From Marispirochaeta sp963667435 (GTDB lineage Bacteria; Spirochaetota; Spirochaetia; JC444; Marispirochaetaceae): a DNA stretch of 64,000 nt. The notes below the pieces were generated by a model that did no database searches, was not told the origin of the DNA, and saw only the letters and a program-made list of their open reading frames with translations. The translations under genes were made by a program, and so were the position numbers. Positions 26,079 to 35,614 of this stretch are shown one piece after another (position 1 is the first letter of the stretch; each line of letters begins with the position of its first letter). The stretch lies in assembly GCA_963667435.1 (NCBI GenBank), contig OY763414.1:3410001-3474000 (forward strand), given 5' to 3'.

Positions 26079-29000
26079 ATGGGCGACAAGATGCGCTTGA
26101 TACCGTTTGCTGAACTTCTTGAACGTATTTTTGAGGAATACCGCACATCCGGCTCTATTTTCGATATTCCCGAGAGCTCCTGGTTTCGAAAGACAGGCAG
26201 CAGGGAAATAAACATTTTCGGCGAATCCTGTGCGACCGCCCTCGGGCCTGCCGCCGGTCCCCATACCCAGCTTGCGGGTAATATTTTCAGTTCCTATCTT
26301 ACGGGAAGCCGCTTTATTGAGCTCAAAACTGTCCAGATCCTGGATGCCCTGGAGATCGAAAAGCCCTGTATTGATGCTGCCGACGAGGGATATAACACCG
26401 AATGGAGTACTGAACTCGCCCTTGAAGAGGCCTGGCGGGAGTACGCCCGGGCCTGGGTTCTACTGCATCTGGCTGATTATCTGTTTGACCTGAACGATGG
26501 GTTCAAGGGCCGGTCTTTTATTTTCAACATGAGTGTCGGGTATGATATGGCGGGCATTAAAACCGAACCCATGCAGCGTTACATAGCCCGAATGAAGGAC
26601 TCTTCCGCTGAACCCCTGCTAAATGAGTGGATCCGGGAAGTGCAGGATCTGGTACCCGGGCTTATAGCTGGAACTTCCCTGGAAGCAAAGGCAGAGGGCC
26701 TGGCTAATTTTACTGTTCCCGGAGAAATCTGCCGCTCTGTTACCCTCTCCACTATGCATGGCTGTCCTCCTGATGAGATTGAAGCCATCTGTGCCTATAT
26801 GCTGTCCGAGCAGAAGTTTGATACCTATGTAAAACTGAACCCCACCCTGCTGGGCTTTGATACAGTAAAGGAGATCCTCTCCGGACTCGGTTATGGATAT
26901 GTGGAACTGAACAGGGAAAGTTTCTCTCACGATCTGCAGTACAATCGGGCACTGTCAATTTTAAATAATCTCCGGGACCTTTCGGAGAAAGAGGGGCGGC
27001 GTTTCGGGGTAAAACTGACCAACACACTGGCCAACCGTAATATTCGGGGCGTACTCCCGGGGGATGAGATGTATCTCTCAGGACGGGCCCTGTTTCCCCT
27101 CTCCATTACTCTCGCTGCCCGTCTTTCCGAAGAGTTCGATGGAACCTTGCCGATCTCCTACTCCGGCGGTGTGACAGCCAATAATGCGGAAGCTCTGTTT
27201 AAAACAGGAATCCGGCCTGTTACCCTGGCAACTGATCTTCTGAAACCCGGTGGATATCTACGCCAGGGACAGATTGCAGAGCTTCTGGATGGTCTGGATG
27301 ATGCAGACTGGAAACGGAATTCTATCGATGTTCAGTCACTTTCAAATCTTGCAGGGGCCTCCAGGAAGGACCGTACTCTGCATAAGGATTTCCGCGGCAG
27401 CGATGAGGTTCGAAACCCTGGTGACCTGCCTCTTACCGACTGCTATGTGGCTCCCTGTGTTACTGCCTGTGCTATTAATCAGCATATACCTGAATATATC
27501 CGTCTTGTTGGTGAAGGCAGATACGGTGAAGCCCTGGAATGTATCTACGAACGAAATGCGCTGCCTTCGATTACCGGAAATATATGCGATCATCAGTGCC
27601 AGCTGGTCTGTACCCGGCTGGATTACGAGGGGTGTTTGAACATCCGTGAGATTAAGAAGGTAGCTGTGGAGAAAGGTTCCGAGGAGTTCCGGCGACGCTG
27701 GATCCGTCCGGAGGTAAAGCACAGAGAGCGGGTTGCGGTAATTGGTGCAGGCCCTGCCGGCCTGTCTGCTGCCTATTTTCTTGCCCGGGAAGGCTTTTCG
27801 GTAACAGTCCTGGAGCGGGAAGCCGACGCCGGTGGTGTTGTCCGCTATGTGGTACCCTGGTTCAGGATCAGCCGGGAAGCCATAGACCGGGACATTGATT
27901 TTATCCGGGATCACGGGGTTGAGTTCCGTTTTGGTGTAGATGAGACCATCAATATCCCTTCTCTTGAAGCGGAAGGCTTCAGCTATATTGTTCTTGGCCT
28001 TGGAACCTATCGCACCAGGAAACTCCCTATAGAGGGAGATAATCAGAAGGTATATCCTTCCCTTTCTTTTCTTACGCAGTATAACCGGGATGCCTCGAAA
28101 CTGGAGATGGGCCGTCGGGTAGTGGTTATCGGTGCAGGGGATACGGCAATGGACTGTGCCCGCTCAGCTCTGCGCTGCCGGGGTGTTGAAGAGGTTTCCA
28201 TTGTATACCGAAGAGCCTTTGAGCAGATGCCCGCCAGCCGTGAGGAGTATGAGTATGCCCAGGAAGATCAGGTGGGATTCCGCTGGCTGCGCAATCCTGA
28301 ACGCTTTGAGTCCGATGGTACTCTCACATTAAGGGTTATGGATCTCGGTGAGCCGGATGCATCCGGACGCCGTTGCCCGGTACCGACAGAAAAGACCGAG
28401 AGCCTTGCAGTGGACAGTATTGTCTATGCAATCGGGGATGATCCGGATGCAGAAATGCTGCGGAGTGCTGGCCTCGATCCGGATCCCTCGGGAATGGTTG
28501 AAACCGGCGCAGGTGGGGAAACCGGTCTTAAAGGTGTCTTCCTCATTGGTGACAGCCGAACCGGTGCATCCACAATTGTTAACTGTATTTCCGAAGGCCG
28601 GCGTGCGGCTGATGAAATCTGCCGCACGGTTGATACTGAATGGGAGCGCCGGGAACTGATTCCGTTTATGGACCCGGCGGAACGGCAGGAGGATATTCGC
28701 ATAAAGAAGGGTGAGCTGAGGGAGAAACCCGATCCCCGGTCCAGCTATGAGGTTCCCGAGTTTGCTGCCCGGGAGAAATCACGCTGCCTGGAGTGTGATT
28801 TTGTCTGTAATAAATGTGTGGATGTCTGCCCTAACAGGGCCAATATTGTAGTTTCCACAGAAGACCATCCCCTTTTTGCCGATCCGTTTCAGATCGTCCA
28901 TGTTGATGCTTACTGTAATGAGTGCGGCAACTGTGGACATTTTTGTCCCTGGGATGGAAGACCCTATATCGATAAGCCGACGGTATTCAGTACAGAAGAG

Positions 29001-29222
29001 GATTTTCGTAACAGCAGTAATCCCGGCTGGCTGTGGATAGGGAAAGATGTGAGAATCCGATTTGACGGATTGGAGGAGACTCTTTCAATTGAAAAGGCGG
29101 CAAAGGAAGCTGCCACCAACACTGAGCGGGGAAGATTTTTCTCCCTGTTTACACTTCTTAAGAATTCCCGGCCTCACCTGTTTGGTCCGGTGGAGCCTGC
29201 TGTACCCGGAGTGCCCAGATGA
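26079..29222 (+). CDS. ygfK: YgfK-type NAD(P)/FAD and Fe-S oxidoreductase
   Basis: 1,047 residues (E. coli YgfK about 1,032). AAGGAG precedes the ATG. The N-terminal 430 residues form a dihydroorotate-dehydrogenase-like barrel (STMHGCPPDEI). A GltD-like region follows: a Cys-rich helical cluster (CVTACAINQHIPEYI, GNICDHQCQLVCTR), FAD site IGAGPAGLSAAYF near 555 and NAD(P) site IGAGDTAMDCA near 684. The C-terminus carries ferredoxin-type cysteines from about 900 (CNKCVDVCP; CNECGNCGHFCP). Long labelled putative selenate reductase subunit, it is now tied to purine/urate breakdown in anaerobic gut bacteria. It should link NAD(P)H to the molybdenum hydroxylases. ATGA overlap with ssnA. Confidence 0.93.
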   Translation: MGDKMRLIPFAELLERIFEEYRTSGSIFDIPESSWFRKTGSREINIFGESCATALGPAAGPHTQLAGNIFSSYLTGSRFIELKTVQILDALEIEKPCIDAADEGYNTEWSTELALEEAWREYARAWVLLHLADYLFDLNDGFKGRSFIFNMSVGYDMAGIKTEPMQRYIARMKDSSAEPLLNEWIREVQDLVPGLIAGTSLEAKAEGLANFTVPGEICRSVTLSTMHGCPPDEIEAICAYMLSEQKFDTYVKLNPTLLGFDTVKEILSGLGYGYVELNRESFSHDLQYNRALSILNNLRDLSEKEGRRFGVKLTNTLANRNIRGVLPGDEMYLSGRALFPLSITLAARLSEEFDGTLPISYSGGVTANNAEALFKTGIRPVTLATDLLKPGGYLRQGQIAELLDGLDDADWKRNSIDVQSLSNLAGASRKDRTLHKDFRGSDEVRNPGDLPLTDCYVAPCVTACAINQHIPEYIRLVGEGRYGEALECIYERNALPSITGNICDHQCQLVCTRLDYEGCLNIREIKKVAVEKGSEEFRRRWIRPEVKHRERVAVIGAGPAGLSAAYFLAREGFSVTVLEREADAGGVVRYVVPWFRISREAIDRDIDFIRDHGVEFRFGVDETINIPSLEAEGFSYIVLGLGTYRTRKLPIEGDNQKVYPSLSFLTQYNRDASKLEMGRRVVVIGAGDTAMDCARSALRCRGVEEVSIVYRRAFEQMPASREEYEYAQEDQVGFRWLRNPERFESDGTLTLRVMDLGEPDASGRRCPVPTEKTESLAVDSIVYAIGDDPDAEMLRSAGLDPDPSGMVETGAGGETGLKGVFLIGDSRTGASTIVNCISEGRRAADEICRTVDTEWERRELIPFMDPAERQEDIRIKKGELREKPDPRSSYEVPEFAAREKSRCLECDFVCNKCVDVCPNRANIVVSTEDHPLFADPFQIVHVDAYCNECGNCGHFCPWDGRPYIDKPTVFSTEEDFRNSSNPGWLWIGKDVRIRFDGLEETLSIEKAAKEAATNTERGRFFSLFTLLKNSRPHLFGPVEPAVPGVPR

Positions 29223-30547
29223 TATTGTTAAAGAATGCTGTTCTGGTGGAGTTTGATCCTCCCCGAATTCGTGAAGGCGAAGATGTCCTGATAGACGGCG
29301 ACCGGATTGTTCAGGTTGGCCCCGCTCTTTCCTCTGATGCGGATATAAGTAAAACCGTGGACTGCACCGGAAAGCTGCTTTTCCCGGGAATCGTCTGCAG
29401 CCATAACCATTTTTACTCCGGTCTTTCCCGGGGAATCATGGCAGATATCGGCCCCACACCGGATTTTGTCTCGGTACTTAAGCAGCTCTGGTGGCGTCTG
29501 GACCGGGGGATCGATGAGCCGATTCTCAAGGCTTCGGGGATGATCTGTTCCCTGGATGCAATAAGAAACGGAACAACTGCAGTGATTGATCATCATGCCA
29601 GTCCGGATTTTATCACCGGATCTCTGTCGGTGCTGAAGAGTACTTTTGAGGAGACAGGTCTGAGGGGTGTTACCTGCTACGAGGTTACCGACAGACACGG
29701 GCCGGATGCGATGTTCGAGGGGATTGAAGAGAACCGCAGCTTTGCGGAAAAGATAGACAGCGAAAAGAAGGCCGGAACCTGGTCGGGGCTGACGGAAGCG
29801 CATATCGGCGGGCATGCACCATGTACATTGCCCGATGAAGGGCTTAAGGGTATTGCTGAAGTCTGCGGTTCCACAGGCCGGGGCTTTCATTGTCATGTTG
29901 CTGAAGACCGCTGGGATGTTTCACACTCACACATAAATTACAGCAGTGATATTGCCTTCAGACTTGATGAGTTCGGTCTGCTTACGGAGAAGACTCTGCT
30001 TGTACACGGTGTCTTTCTCAACGATCAGGAAGTTGATCTGATTAACGAAAAGGGGAGCTTCCTGGTACACAATAGCCGCTCCAATATGAACAACGGCGTG
30101 GGATATAATGTACGACTTGGGCAGTATGAAAATCTTGCCCTGGGTACCGACGGTATAGGCTCAGACATGATCAGTGAGATGCAGACTGCCTATTTCAAAC
30201 ATAAGGATGCCGGCGGGTCCTGGTGGCCCGGGGATTTCCTGTCTGCTCTATCAGCGGGAAACCGGATATTGGAGCAGATTTTCGGCAGACCTTTCGGCCG
30301 TCTTGAGCCGGGGTATGCTGCCGACGTTGTGCTGGCTGACTACCAGGCCCCCACACCGCTCAAACCTGAGAACCTTGCGGGACATATGGTTTTCGGCATG
30401 GGATCCGGGATGGTGGAATCGGTAATTATCGGCGGTCGTTTTGTCATGGAAAACCGCCGGTTTCCCATGTATGTCCAGGGCATTTATGAGGACGCCCGTG
30501 GCCAGGCGGCACGGCTCTGGGATCGGATGAACAGTATAGAAGCTTAA
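29219..30547 (+). CDS. ssnA: SsnA-type amidohydrolase
   Basis: 442 residues, the same length as E. coli SsnA. It overlaps ygfK by ATGA. Metal-binding motifs: CSHNHFYSGLSRG (the usual HxH), AVIDHHASP, HCHVAED, VHGVFL and GTDGIGSDM. It belongs to the COG0402 deaminase superfamily with guanine deaminase and chlorohydrolases, acting on ring amines or imines. In E. coli ssnA lies next to ygfK, as here. It is part of the group needed for anaerobic urate use, but its precise reaction has not been fixed to my knowledge. Confidence 0.92.
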   Translation: MILLKNAVLVEFDPPRIREGEDVLIDGDRIVQVGPALSSDADISKTVDCTGKLLFPGIVCSHNHFYSGLSRGIMADIGPTPDFVSVLKQLWWRLDRGIDEPILKASGMICSLDAIRNGTTAVIDHHASPDFITGSLSVLKSTFEETGLRGVTCYEVTDRHGPDAMFEGIEENRSFAEKIDSEKKAGTWSGLTEAHIGGHAPCTLPDEGLKGIAEVCGSTGRGFHCHVAEDRWDVSHSHINYSSDIAFRLDEFGLLTEKTLLVHGVFLNDQEVDLINEKGSFLVHNSRSNMNNGVGYNVRLGQYENLALGTDGIGSDMISEMQTAYFKHKDAGGSWWPGDFLSALSAGNRILEQIFGRPFGRLEPGYAADVVLADYQAPTPLKPENLAGHMVFGMGSGMVESVIIGGRFVMENRRFPMYVQGIYEDARGQAARLWDRMNSIEA

Positions 30548-30565
30548 GAAATAAAGTGTAAAAAG

Positions 30566-30579
30566 AAGCCTTAAGGCTT
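30566..30579. repeat. 14-bp perfect palindrome between ssnA and ygeY
   Basis: AAGCCTTAAGGCTT reads the same on both strands, 19 bases past the ssnA stop and about 35 before the ygeY start. There is no U-run, so it is an RNA hairpin or protein site rather than a terminator. Confidence 0.35.
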
Positions 30580-30614
30580 ACTAAAACAAGAATTACGAGT
30601 AACAGGAGTTGGAA

Positions 30615-31838
30615 ATGAAGAATGCGGAAAAGATACTGAAACTTGCAGAGACCTACAGAGATGATACAGCAGAACTCTTGAGCGAACTGATTAAGATAAA
30701 ATCCTACAGCTCACAGGAAGAGGATATCTGTCTGCGGCTGCGGGAAATCTGCGGTAGTCTCGGTTTTGATGAGGTTCGTATTGACGGCCTGGGCAGTGTG
30801 CTTGCGCGGGTTGGTTCAGGACCCAGGGTAATTGCTTTTGATGCCCATATTGATACTGTTGAAGTTGGTAACCCCACTATCTGGGAGAAGGATCCCTTCT
30901 CCGGCGAGATAGCCGACGGCTTTGTTTACGGCCGGGGTGCTTCCGATCAGAAAGGCGGGGCAGCTGCCATGCTAACGGCAGGACGGATTCTCAAGGAACT
31001 TGCGTATGACGGTGATTTCAGTGTCTGGTTCAGTTTCACTGTTATGGAAGAGGACTGCGACGGAATGTGCTGGAAGTACCTTATAGAAGAGGAGAACTTC
31101 AAGCCGGAGTTTATAGTTTCTACCGAACCCACAAGCTGCAGAATTTATCGGGGACACCGGGGAAGAATGGAGATGGTTGCCCGCATGAAGGGAGTCTCCG
31201 CCCACGGTTCTGCTCCCGAACGGGGGGTCAGTGCCGCCTACAAAGCCAGCCGTGCCGCCCTGGCCATTGAAGAGTTGAATGAGGCACTGCAACCCGATGA
31301 TGATAATTTTCTCGGCAAGGGAACCATAGTAGTGAGTCAGATGGATGTCCGCGGTCCTTCACAGTGCGCGGTGCCAGACCAGGCAATGCTCTATCTTGAC
31401 CGCCGTCTGACATGGGGAGAAGACAAGGAGCTTGCTATCCGCCAGGTTAAAGAGGCAGCCGCGAAAGCAATCGGAGAGGATGAGTCATCGATCGAAGTAA
31501 CCATGCCAGACTACGGCAAGCGTGGATGGAAGGATACGGATTACACCCAGGAGCTCTACTTTCCCACCTGGAAAATAGATGAAGACCATCCTCTGGTACA
31601 GGGCGCCCGGAAGGCGTACAAAAAGCTCTGGAGTAAAGAACCGGTGATCGACAAGTGGACTTTCAGTACCAACCTGGTTGCCACAACCGGCAGGCACAAA
31701 ATTCCCGCCATAGGATTCGGCCCAGGGGATGAGAATCAGGCTCATGCTCCCAATGAGCGAACCCGTGTCGCAGATCTGGAAATCTGTTCAGCCTTCTATG
31801 CCATGCTTCCCTTTCTGCTGGAGGAGCAGAAGGGCTGA
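30615..31838 (+). CDS. ygeY: YgeY-type M20 metallopeptidase-family hydrolase
   Basis: 407 residues from ATG 30615, with AGGAG six bases upstream; a TTG two codons earlier is possible but worse placed. E. coli YgeY is 403. M20 motifs are in order: DAHIDTVEVG, YGRGASDQKGG (bridging Asp), the general-base pair in MEEDCDG, the TEPT loop, and HAPNERTRV at the C-terminus (final metal His). M20 enzymes cleave amides or carbamoyl groups with two zinc ions. In the urate locus it probably cuts an acyclic amide intermediate; the substrate is inferred only from context. Confidence 0.9.
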   Translation: MKNAEKILKLAETYRDDTAELLSELIKIKSYSSQEEDICLRLREICGSLGFDEVRIDGLGSVLARVGSGPRVIAFDAHIDTVEVGNPTIWEKDPFSGEIADGFVYGRGASDQKGGAAAMLTAGRILKELAYDGDFSVWFSFTVMEEDCDGMCWKYLIEEENFKPEFIVSTEPTSCRIYRGHRGRMEMVARMKGVSAHGSAPERGVSAAYKASRAALAIEELNEALQPDDDNFLGKGTIVVSQMDVRGPSQCAVPDQAMLYLDRRLTWGEDKELAIRQVKEAAAKAIGEDESSIEVTMPDYGKRGWKDTDYTQELYFPTWKIDEDHPLVQGARKAYKKLWSKEPVIDKWTFSTNLVATTGRHKIPAIGFGPGDENQAHAPNERTRVADLEICSAFYAMLPFLLEEQKG

Positions 31839-32998
31839 TGATTACCTTCGGATGCCGCTGCAGTACCTGCGGCCGGGAATACAGCTTCAGCCACGAAACA
31901 ATGCTCTGTCCGGAGTGTTCTGCTGAACAGGAAGCGGAACAGCCTTTAAAGGGAATATTGGAATTCACCCTTTCCGGCTTACCTGCGAAAGACTGGGATC
32001 CCCTGGATCTGCTGCCCGTGGAGCGGCGCTGGTTTCCTCCGGTTCCCGTGGGGAATACGCCTCTGTGGGAACCCGCCGGGCTGAGGCTGGAGACAGGCTT
32101 CAACAACCTTTTTATCAAGGATGACAGTCTGAATCCCACAGGATCCCTGAAAGACCGGGCAAGCTACCTCGTTGCAGCCTATGCCCGCAGCGCAGGGATA
32201 AAGCGCATCGTGCTGGCATCCACCGGTAATGCCGGTTCGTCAATGGCCGGGATTGGTGCAGCATCCGGCCTTGATATCCGTCTCTTTCTTCCCGCGGCGG
32301 TTCCTCCTGCAAAGCTCATACAGGCACTGCAGTACGGTGCAGATCTGGTAAAGGTGGATGGTACCTACGATGTTGCCTACGATCTGGCCCTGGAAGAGGC
32401 TGGTATGGAGGGAACCATGAGTCGTAACACCGGCCATAACCCCCTTACTATTGAAGGAAAAAAGACGGTCTCTCTCGAGATATTCAGACAGATGGGTAAC
32501 CGGGTTCCGGATTACCTCTTTGTATCCGCCGGTGACGGGGTAATCCTTTCCGGTGTCTATAGGGGATTTGAAGATCTGATGACCCTGGGACTTTCAGACA
32601 GGATACCCACGATTGTGGCAGTTCAGGCTGAAGGTTCATCGGCAATTCACCGGGCTCTCAAATCCGGAGGCTTTCAGAAACCCGTACCATCAACAACCCT
32701 GGCCGATTCCATTTCAGTGGATGTCCCCCGGGGAGGTCTCTTCGCTCTGGAGAGGCTCCAGCGGCATAACGGTATAACCGTTACCGTTTCGGATGACGAA
32801 ATCTTAGATGCCCAGGGGCTGCTTGCCTCCGGTGCCGGTCTGTTTGCAGAACCTGCTGCTTCCGCCGCCTGGGCGGGGTTTCAGCAGCTTATGACTGAGA
32901 TCGATGTCGATGACAGTGTAGTAGTTCTTGTAACCGGCAGCGGATTGAAGGATATCGACGGCGCCAGGAAGGGACTGGAGCAGCGGGGGAAAATGTAG
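31838..32998 (+). CDS. threonine-synthase-like PLP enzyme with N-terminal zinc ribbon
   Basis: 386 residues, starting in a TGATG overlap with ygeY. Residues 6-30 hold a CxCSTC...CPEC zinc-ribbon pattern, as in many threonine synthases (COG0498). The fold-type II PLP core follows: schiff-base lysine near 105 (NPTGSLKDRAS), STGNAGSSMAG for substrate carboxylate binding, and the Gly-rich phosphate loop around SAGDGVILSG. No other threonine-pathway gene is nearby and it lies between ygeY and the Mo-hydroxylase genes. A beta-elimination or replacement on a purine-derived amino acid is therefore more likely than threonine synthesis. This functional view is inference. Confidence 0.75.
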   Translation: MITFGCRCSTCGREYSFSHETMLCPECSAEQEAEQPLKGILEFTLSGLPAKDWDPLDLLPVERRWFPPVPVGNTPLWEPAGLRLETGFNNLFIKDDSLNPTGSLKDRASYLVAAYARSAGIKRIVLASTGNAGSSMAGIGAASGLDIRLFLPAAVPPAKLIQALQYGADLVKVDGTYDVAYDLALEEAGMEGTMSRNTGHNPLTIEGKKTVSLEIFRQMGNRVPDYLFVSAGDGVILSGVYRGFEDLMTLGLSDRIPTIVAVQAEGSSAIHRALKSGGFQKPVPSTTLADSISVDVPRGGLFALERLQRHNGITVTVSDDEILDAQGLLASGAGLFAEPAASAAWAGFQQLMTEIDVDDSVVVLVTGSGLKDIDGARKGLEQRGKM

Positions 32999-35145
32999 TG
33001 CAGAGTGTTCATCCTATAAGTAAATCCATACCTCGGCCGGACGGAAAAGAGAAAGCAGGAGGGGCTGCAGCTTATATCGCCGATTTTCCCCATACTGATT
33101 TTCTGACCGCCCGGTTTTTCCGATCGCCGTTTACCCGGGGTACAATTACCGCTCTCCAGCTTCCGGAACTTCCTGAGGGTTATTATGCGGTGGATTACTG
33201 TGATGTGACCGGAGAAAACCACATAGCCCTGATTAAAAACGATTGGCCTGCCTTCGCAGAGACCGAGATTCGCTATAAGGGGCAGATTATCCTGCTTCTA
33301 ACTGGACCGGATCCTCAGGTTGTGGACGATCTCCTGGCCGGTATAAAGGTGGAGTACATCGAACAGGAGCCGGCGGTTACTCCTGATGACGGTCTTGCAT
33401 GCCGCGGCGGAGCTATGCATGGCGAAGATAACATCTATGCCGACCTGAACCTTGTTAAAGGTGATCCCGATGAGGTATTCCGGCGTGCCAGCCGCATTGT
33501 TGAAGGAACCTATGCCACGGGCTTTCAGGAACAGCTTTACATGGAGCCCCAGGGGCTGATGGTTTGGACCGAGAAGAACGGCAAGAAAGTTGTTGTGCAG
33601 GGCACCATGCAGTGCCCCTACTATGTTAAACATTCTGCCGAAGTTGTCCTGGGCGACGGATTTGAGGTCCGGGTTATTCAGACCACAACCGGAGGCGGTT
33701 TCGGCGGTAAAGAGGATTACCCCGAGATTATGGCAGGACCTCTGGTTACAGCTGCAGTTAAAATCGGTAAGCCCTTAAGGATGATCTTTGACCGGACCGA
33801 GGATCTTGCATACACCTCCAAGCGGCATCCTTCCCGCACCAGGGTTCGAACCGCCCATGATGAGTCCGGACGGATTACCGCCCTGGATTTTGACATTATC
33901 ATTGACGGCGGCGCTTACGAGAGCTATTCCCTGATTGTGCTGCAGCGGGCGGTTTTTACCTCAAACGGTGTCTACAATTTTCCCAACGCCCGGGTACGGG
34001 GCAGGGCGGTTGCTACCTCAACGGTTCCCTCGGGCGCTTTCCGGGGCTTCGGCGCACCCCAGGCGCTGCATGCCCTGGAGATGCACATGACAAAAGCCGC
34101 GAGGGAGTTTAAGGCGGATACTCTAAAGTTCCGACGTCCCTACCTGCTGAAAAAAGGGGACCCCACCATTACCGGCGGTACTATCCGGGAAGAGGTTATT
34201 CTTGATCAGCTGATAGAGAAGGCTATGGAGGTTTCGGATTTTCGCCACAAACGAAAAGCCTATGCAGATACACCCATGAAAGGAATCGGGCTTGCACTGA
34301 TGAACCACGGCTGCGGATTTACCGGAGATGGCGAGCAGAAGATTATCAAGGCAAAGGTGAAGATCCGCAAGAACACTGATGACACTGTGGATCTGCTTTT
34401 AGCTAATATCGATATGGGTCAGGGGCCCCGGACAACCATGCGCAAGGTTGCATCTGCAGTGCTTTGTATACCAACAGACAGAATTACCTACAACAATCCT
34501 GATACCGATCTTGTTCCCAATTCGGGACCAACCGTCGCCAGCCGCACCATGATGGTGGTGGGCTACCTTGTTCAGGAGGCGGCAGAGAAGCTCAAAAAGA
34601 TCTGGCAGTCCGGTAAAGCTCAGATGGCCGAAGCGGATTATGTGATGCCTCCGGGGATGAACTGGAATCAGGAAACCATGAGTGGCGACGCCTATGCTGC
34701 CTACGGCTGGGGTGTAAACATAGTTGAAGTTGAAACCGATCCGGTAACCTGGGAGGTTAAAGTTAACGGCGTCTGGGCTGTTTATGATGTGGGTGTTCCC
34801 ATAGATGATCTTGTTGTGCAGGGGCAGATTCAGGGCGGCATGAGCCAAGCCCTGGGTTTTGCAAGCTGCGAGAAGCTGGAAGTCGGCGCCGACGGTGCAT
34901 TCCTGCAGGCAAGCATGGCGGACTATATCGTGCCTACAAGCCTCGATTTTCCCCGCACCGGCTCCTATACCCTGAACAACCCTTACGAATACGGTCCTTT
35001 CGGTGCCAAAGGGATGGGCGAGATGGTTCACGATGCGGGGCACGCCGCCTATTGTGCTGCAGTTGAGCAGGCTGTGGGCAGGGAGTGTCCAGAAATTCCC
35101 CTTACGGCGGAAAGACTTGCGGAGATTATGCAGCATGAAGATTGA
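32998..35145 (+). CDS. xdhA: xanthine-dehydrogenase-type molybdenum-binding subunit
   Basis: 715 residues starting at GTG that shares one base with the preceding stop. Molybdopterin-binding landmarks are GGGFGGKEDY near residue 232, GAFRGFGAPQA, the IDMGQGPRTTMRKVA stretch, and the active-site Glu in PFGAKGMGEM near the C-terminus. It has the size of stand-alone large subunits (XdhA 752). With the next two genes it forms a separate-subunit hydroxylase (Mo, 2Fe-2S, FAD) likely acting on hypoxanthine, xanthine or a related purine. No UGA codon interrupts it. It overlaps the Fe-S gene by 11 bases. Confidence 0.9.
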   Translation: MQSVHPISKSIPRPDGKEKAGGAAAYIADFPHTDFLTARFFRSPFTRGTITALQLPELPEGYYAVDYCDVTGENHIALIKNDWPAFAETEIRYKGQIILLLTGPDPQVVDDLLAGIKVEYIEQEPAVTPDDGLACRGGAMHGEDNIYADLNLVKGDPDEVFRRASRIVEGTYATGFQEQLYMEPQGLMVWTEKNGKKVVVQGTMQCPYYVKHSAEVVLGDGFEVRVIQTTTGGGFGGKEDYPEIMAGPLVTAAVKIGKPLRMIFDRTEDLAYTSKRHPSRTRVRTAHDESGRITALDFDIIIDGGAYESYSLIVLQRAVFTSNGVYNFPNARVRGRAVATSTVPSGAFRGFGAPQALHALEMHMTKAAREFKADTLKFRRPYLLKKGDPTITGGTIREEVILDQLIEKAMEVSDFRHKRKAYADTPMKGIGLALMNHGCGFTGDGEQKIIKAKVKIRKNTDDTVDLLLANIDMGQGPRTTMRKVASAVLCIPTDRITYNNPDTDLVPNSGPTVASRTMMVVGYLVQEAAEKLKKIWQSGKAQMAEADYVMPPGMNWNQETMSGDAYAAYGWGVNIVEVETDPVTWEVKVNGVWAVYDVGVPIDDLVVQGQIQGGMSQALGFASCEKLEVGADGAFLQASMADYIVPTSLDFPRTGSYTLNNPYEYGPFGAKGMGEMVHDAGHAAYCAAVEQAVGRECPEIPLTAERLAEIMQHED

Positions 35146-35614
35146 TTTTACCCTGAACGGAACCCCGGTTACTCTGGAGACAGAACCTGTAAAGCGCCTC
35201 CTCGATGTTCTGCGGGATGATTTTGATATGAAGGGAACCAAGGAAGGCTGTGGTGAAGGCGAGTGCGGAGCCTGCAGTATATTTATTGACGATCGTCTGG
35301 CCAACAGCTGTCTTATTCCGGCAGCCCAGGCGGAGGGAGCGAAAATTATAACCATAGACGGTATCCGGAATACGGAGGCGGGCAAACTGATTACCGAGGC
35401 TTACGCCGAGGCCCATGCAGTGCAGTGCGGGTTCTGTACCCCCGGTATGATTATGGCATCCCTTGCACTTTTAAAGGTGAATCCTGATCCCGATGAGCAA
35501 GCAGTGCGGGAGGGCATTTCCGGTAACATCTGCCGCTGCACCGGCTATGACATGATTATTGATGCCGTTCAGTTAGCGGCAAAGAGAGCTAAAGAGCGGG
35601 GCCTTTCATGGTGA
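35135..35614 (+). CDS. xdhC: xanthine-dehydrogenase-type 2Fe-2S subunit
   Basis: 159 residues from ATG 35135, inside the end of the Mo-subunit gene; a longer frame from 35003 is only an overlap artefact. It carries all eight cysteines of the two [2Fe-2S] clusters: GCGEGECGACS and SC in the plant-ferredoxin part, then CGFCTPGM and CRCTGYD in the helical part. It passes electrons from molybdenum to the FAD subunit. E. coli XdhC has the same length (159). It overlaps the following gene by seven bases. Confidence 0.94.
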   Translation: MKIDFTLNGTPVTLETEPVKRLLDVLRDDFDMKGTKEGCGEGECGACSIFIDDRLANSCLIPAAQAEGAKIITIDGIRNTEAGKLITEAYAEAHAVQCGFCTPGMIMASLALLKVNPDPDEQAVREGISGNICRCTGYDMIIDAVQLAAKRAKERGLSW

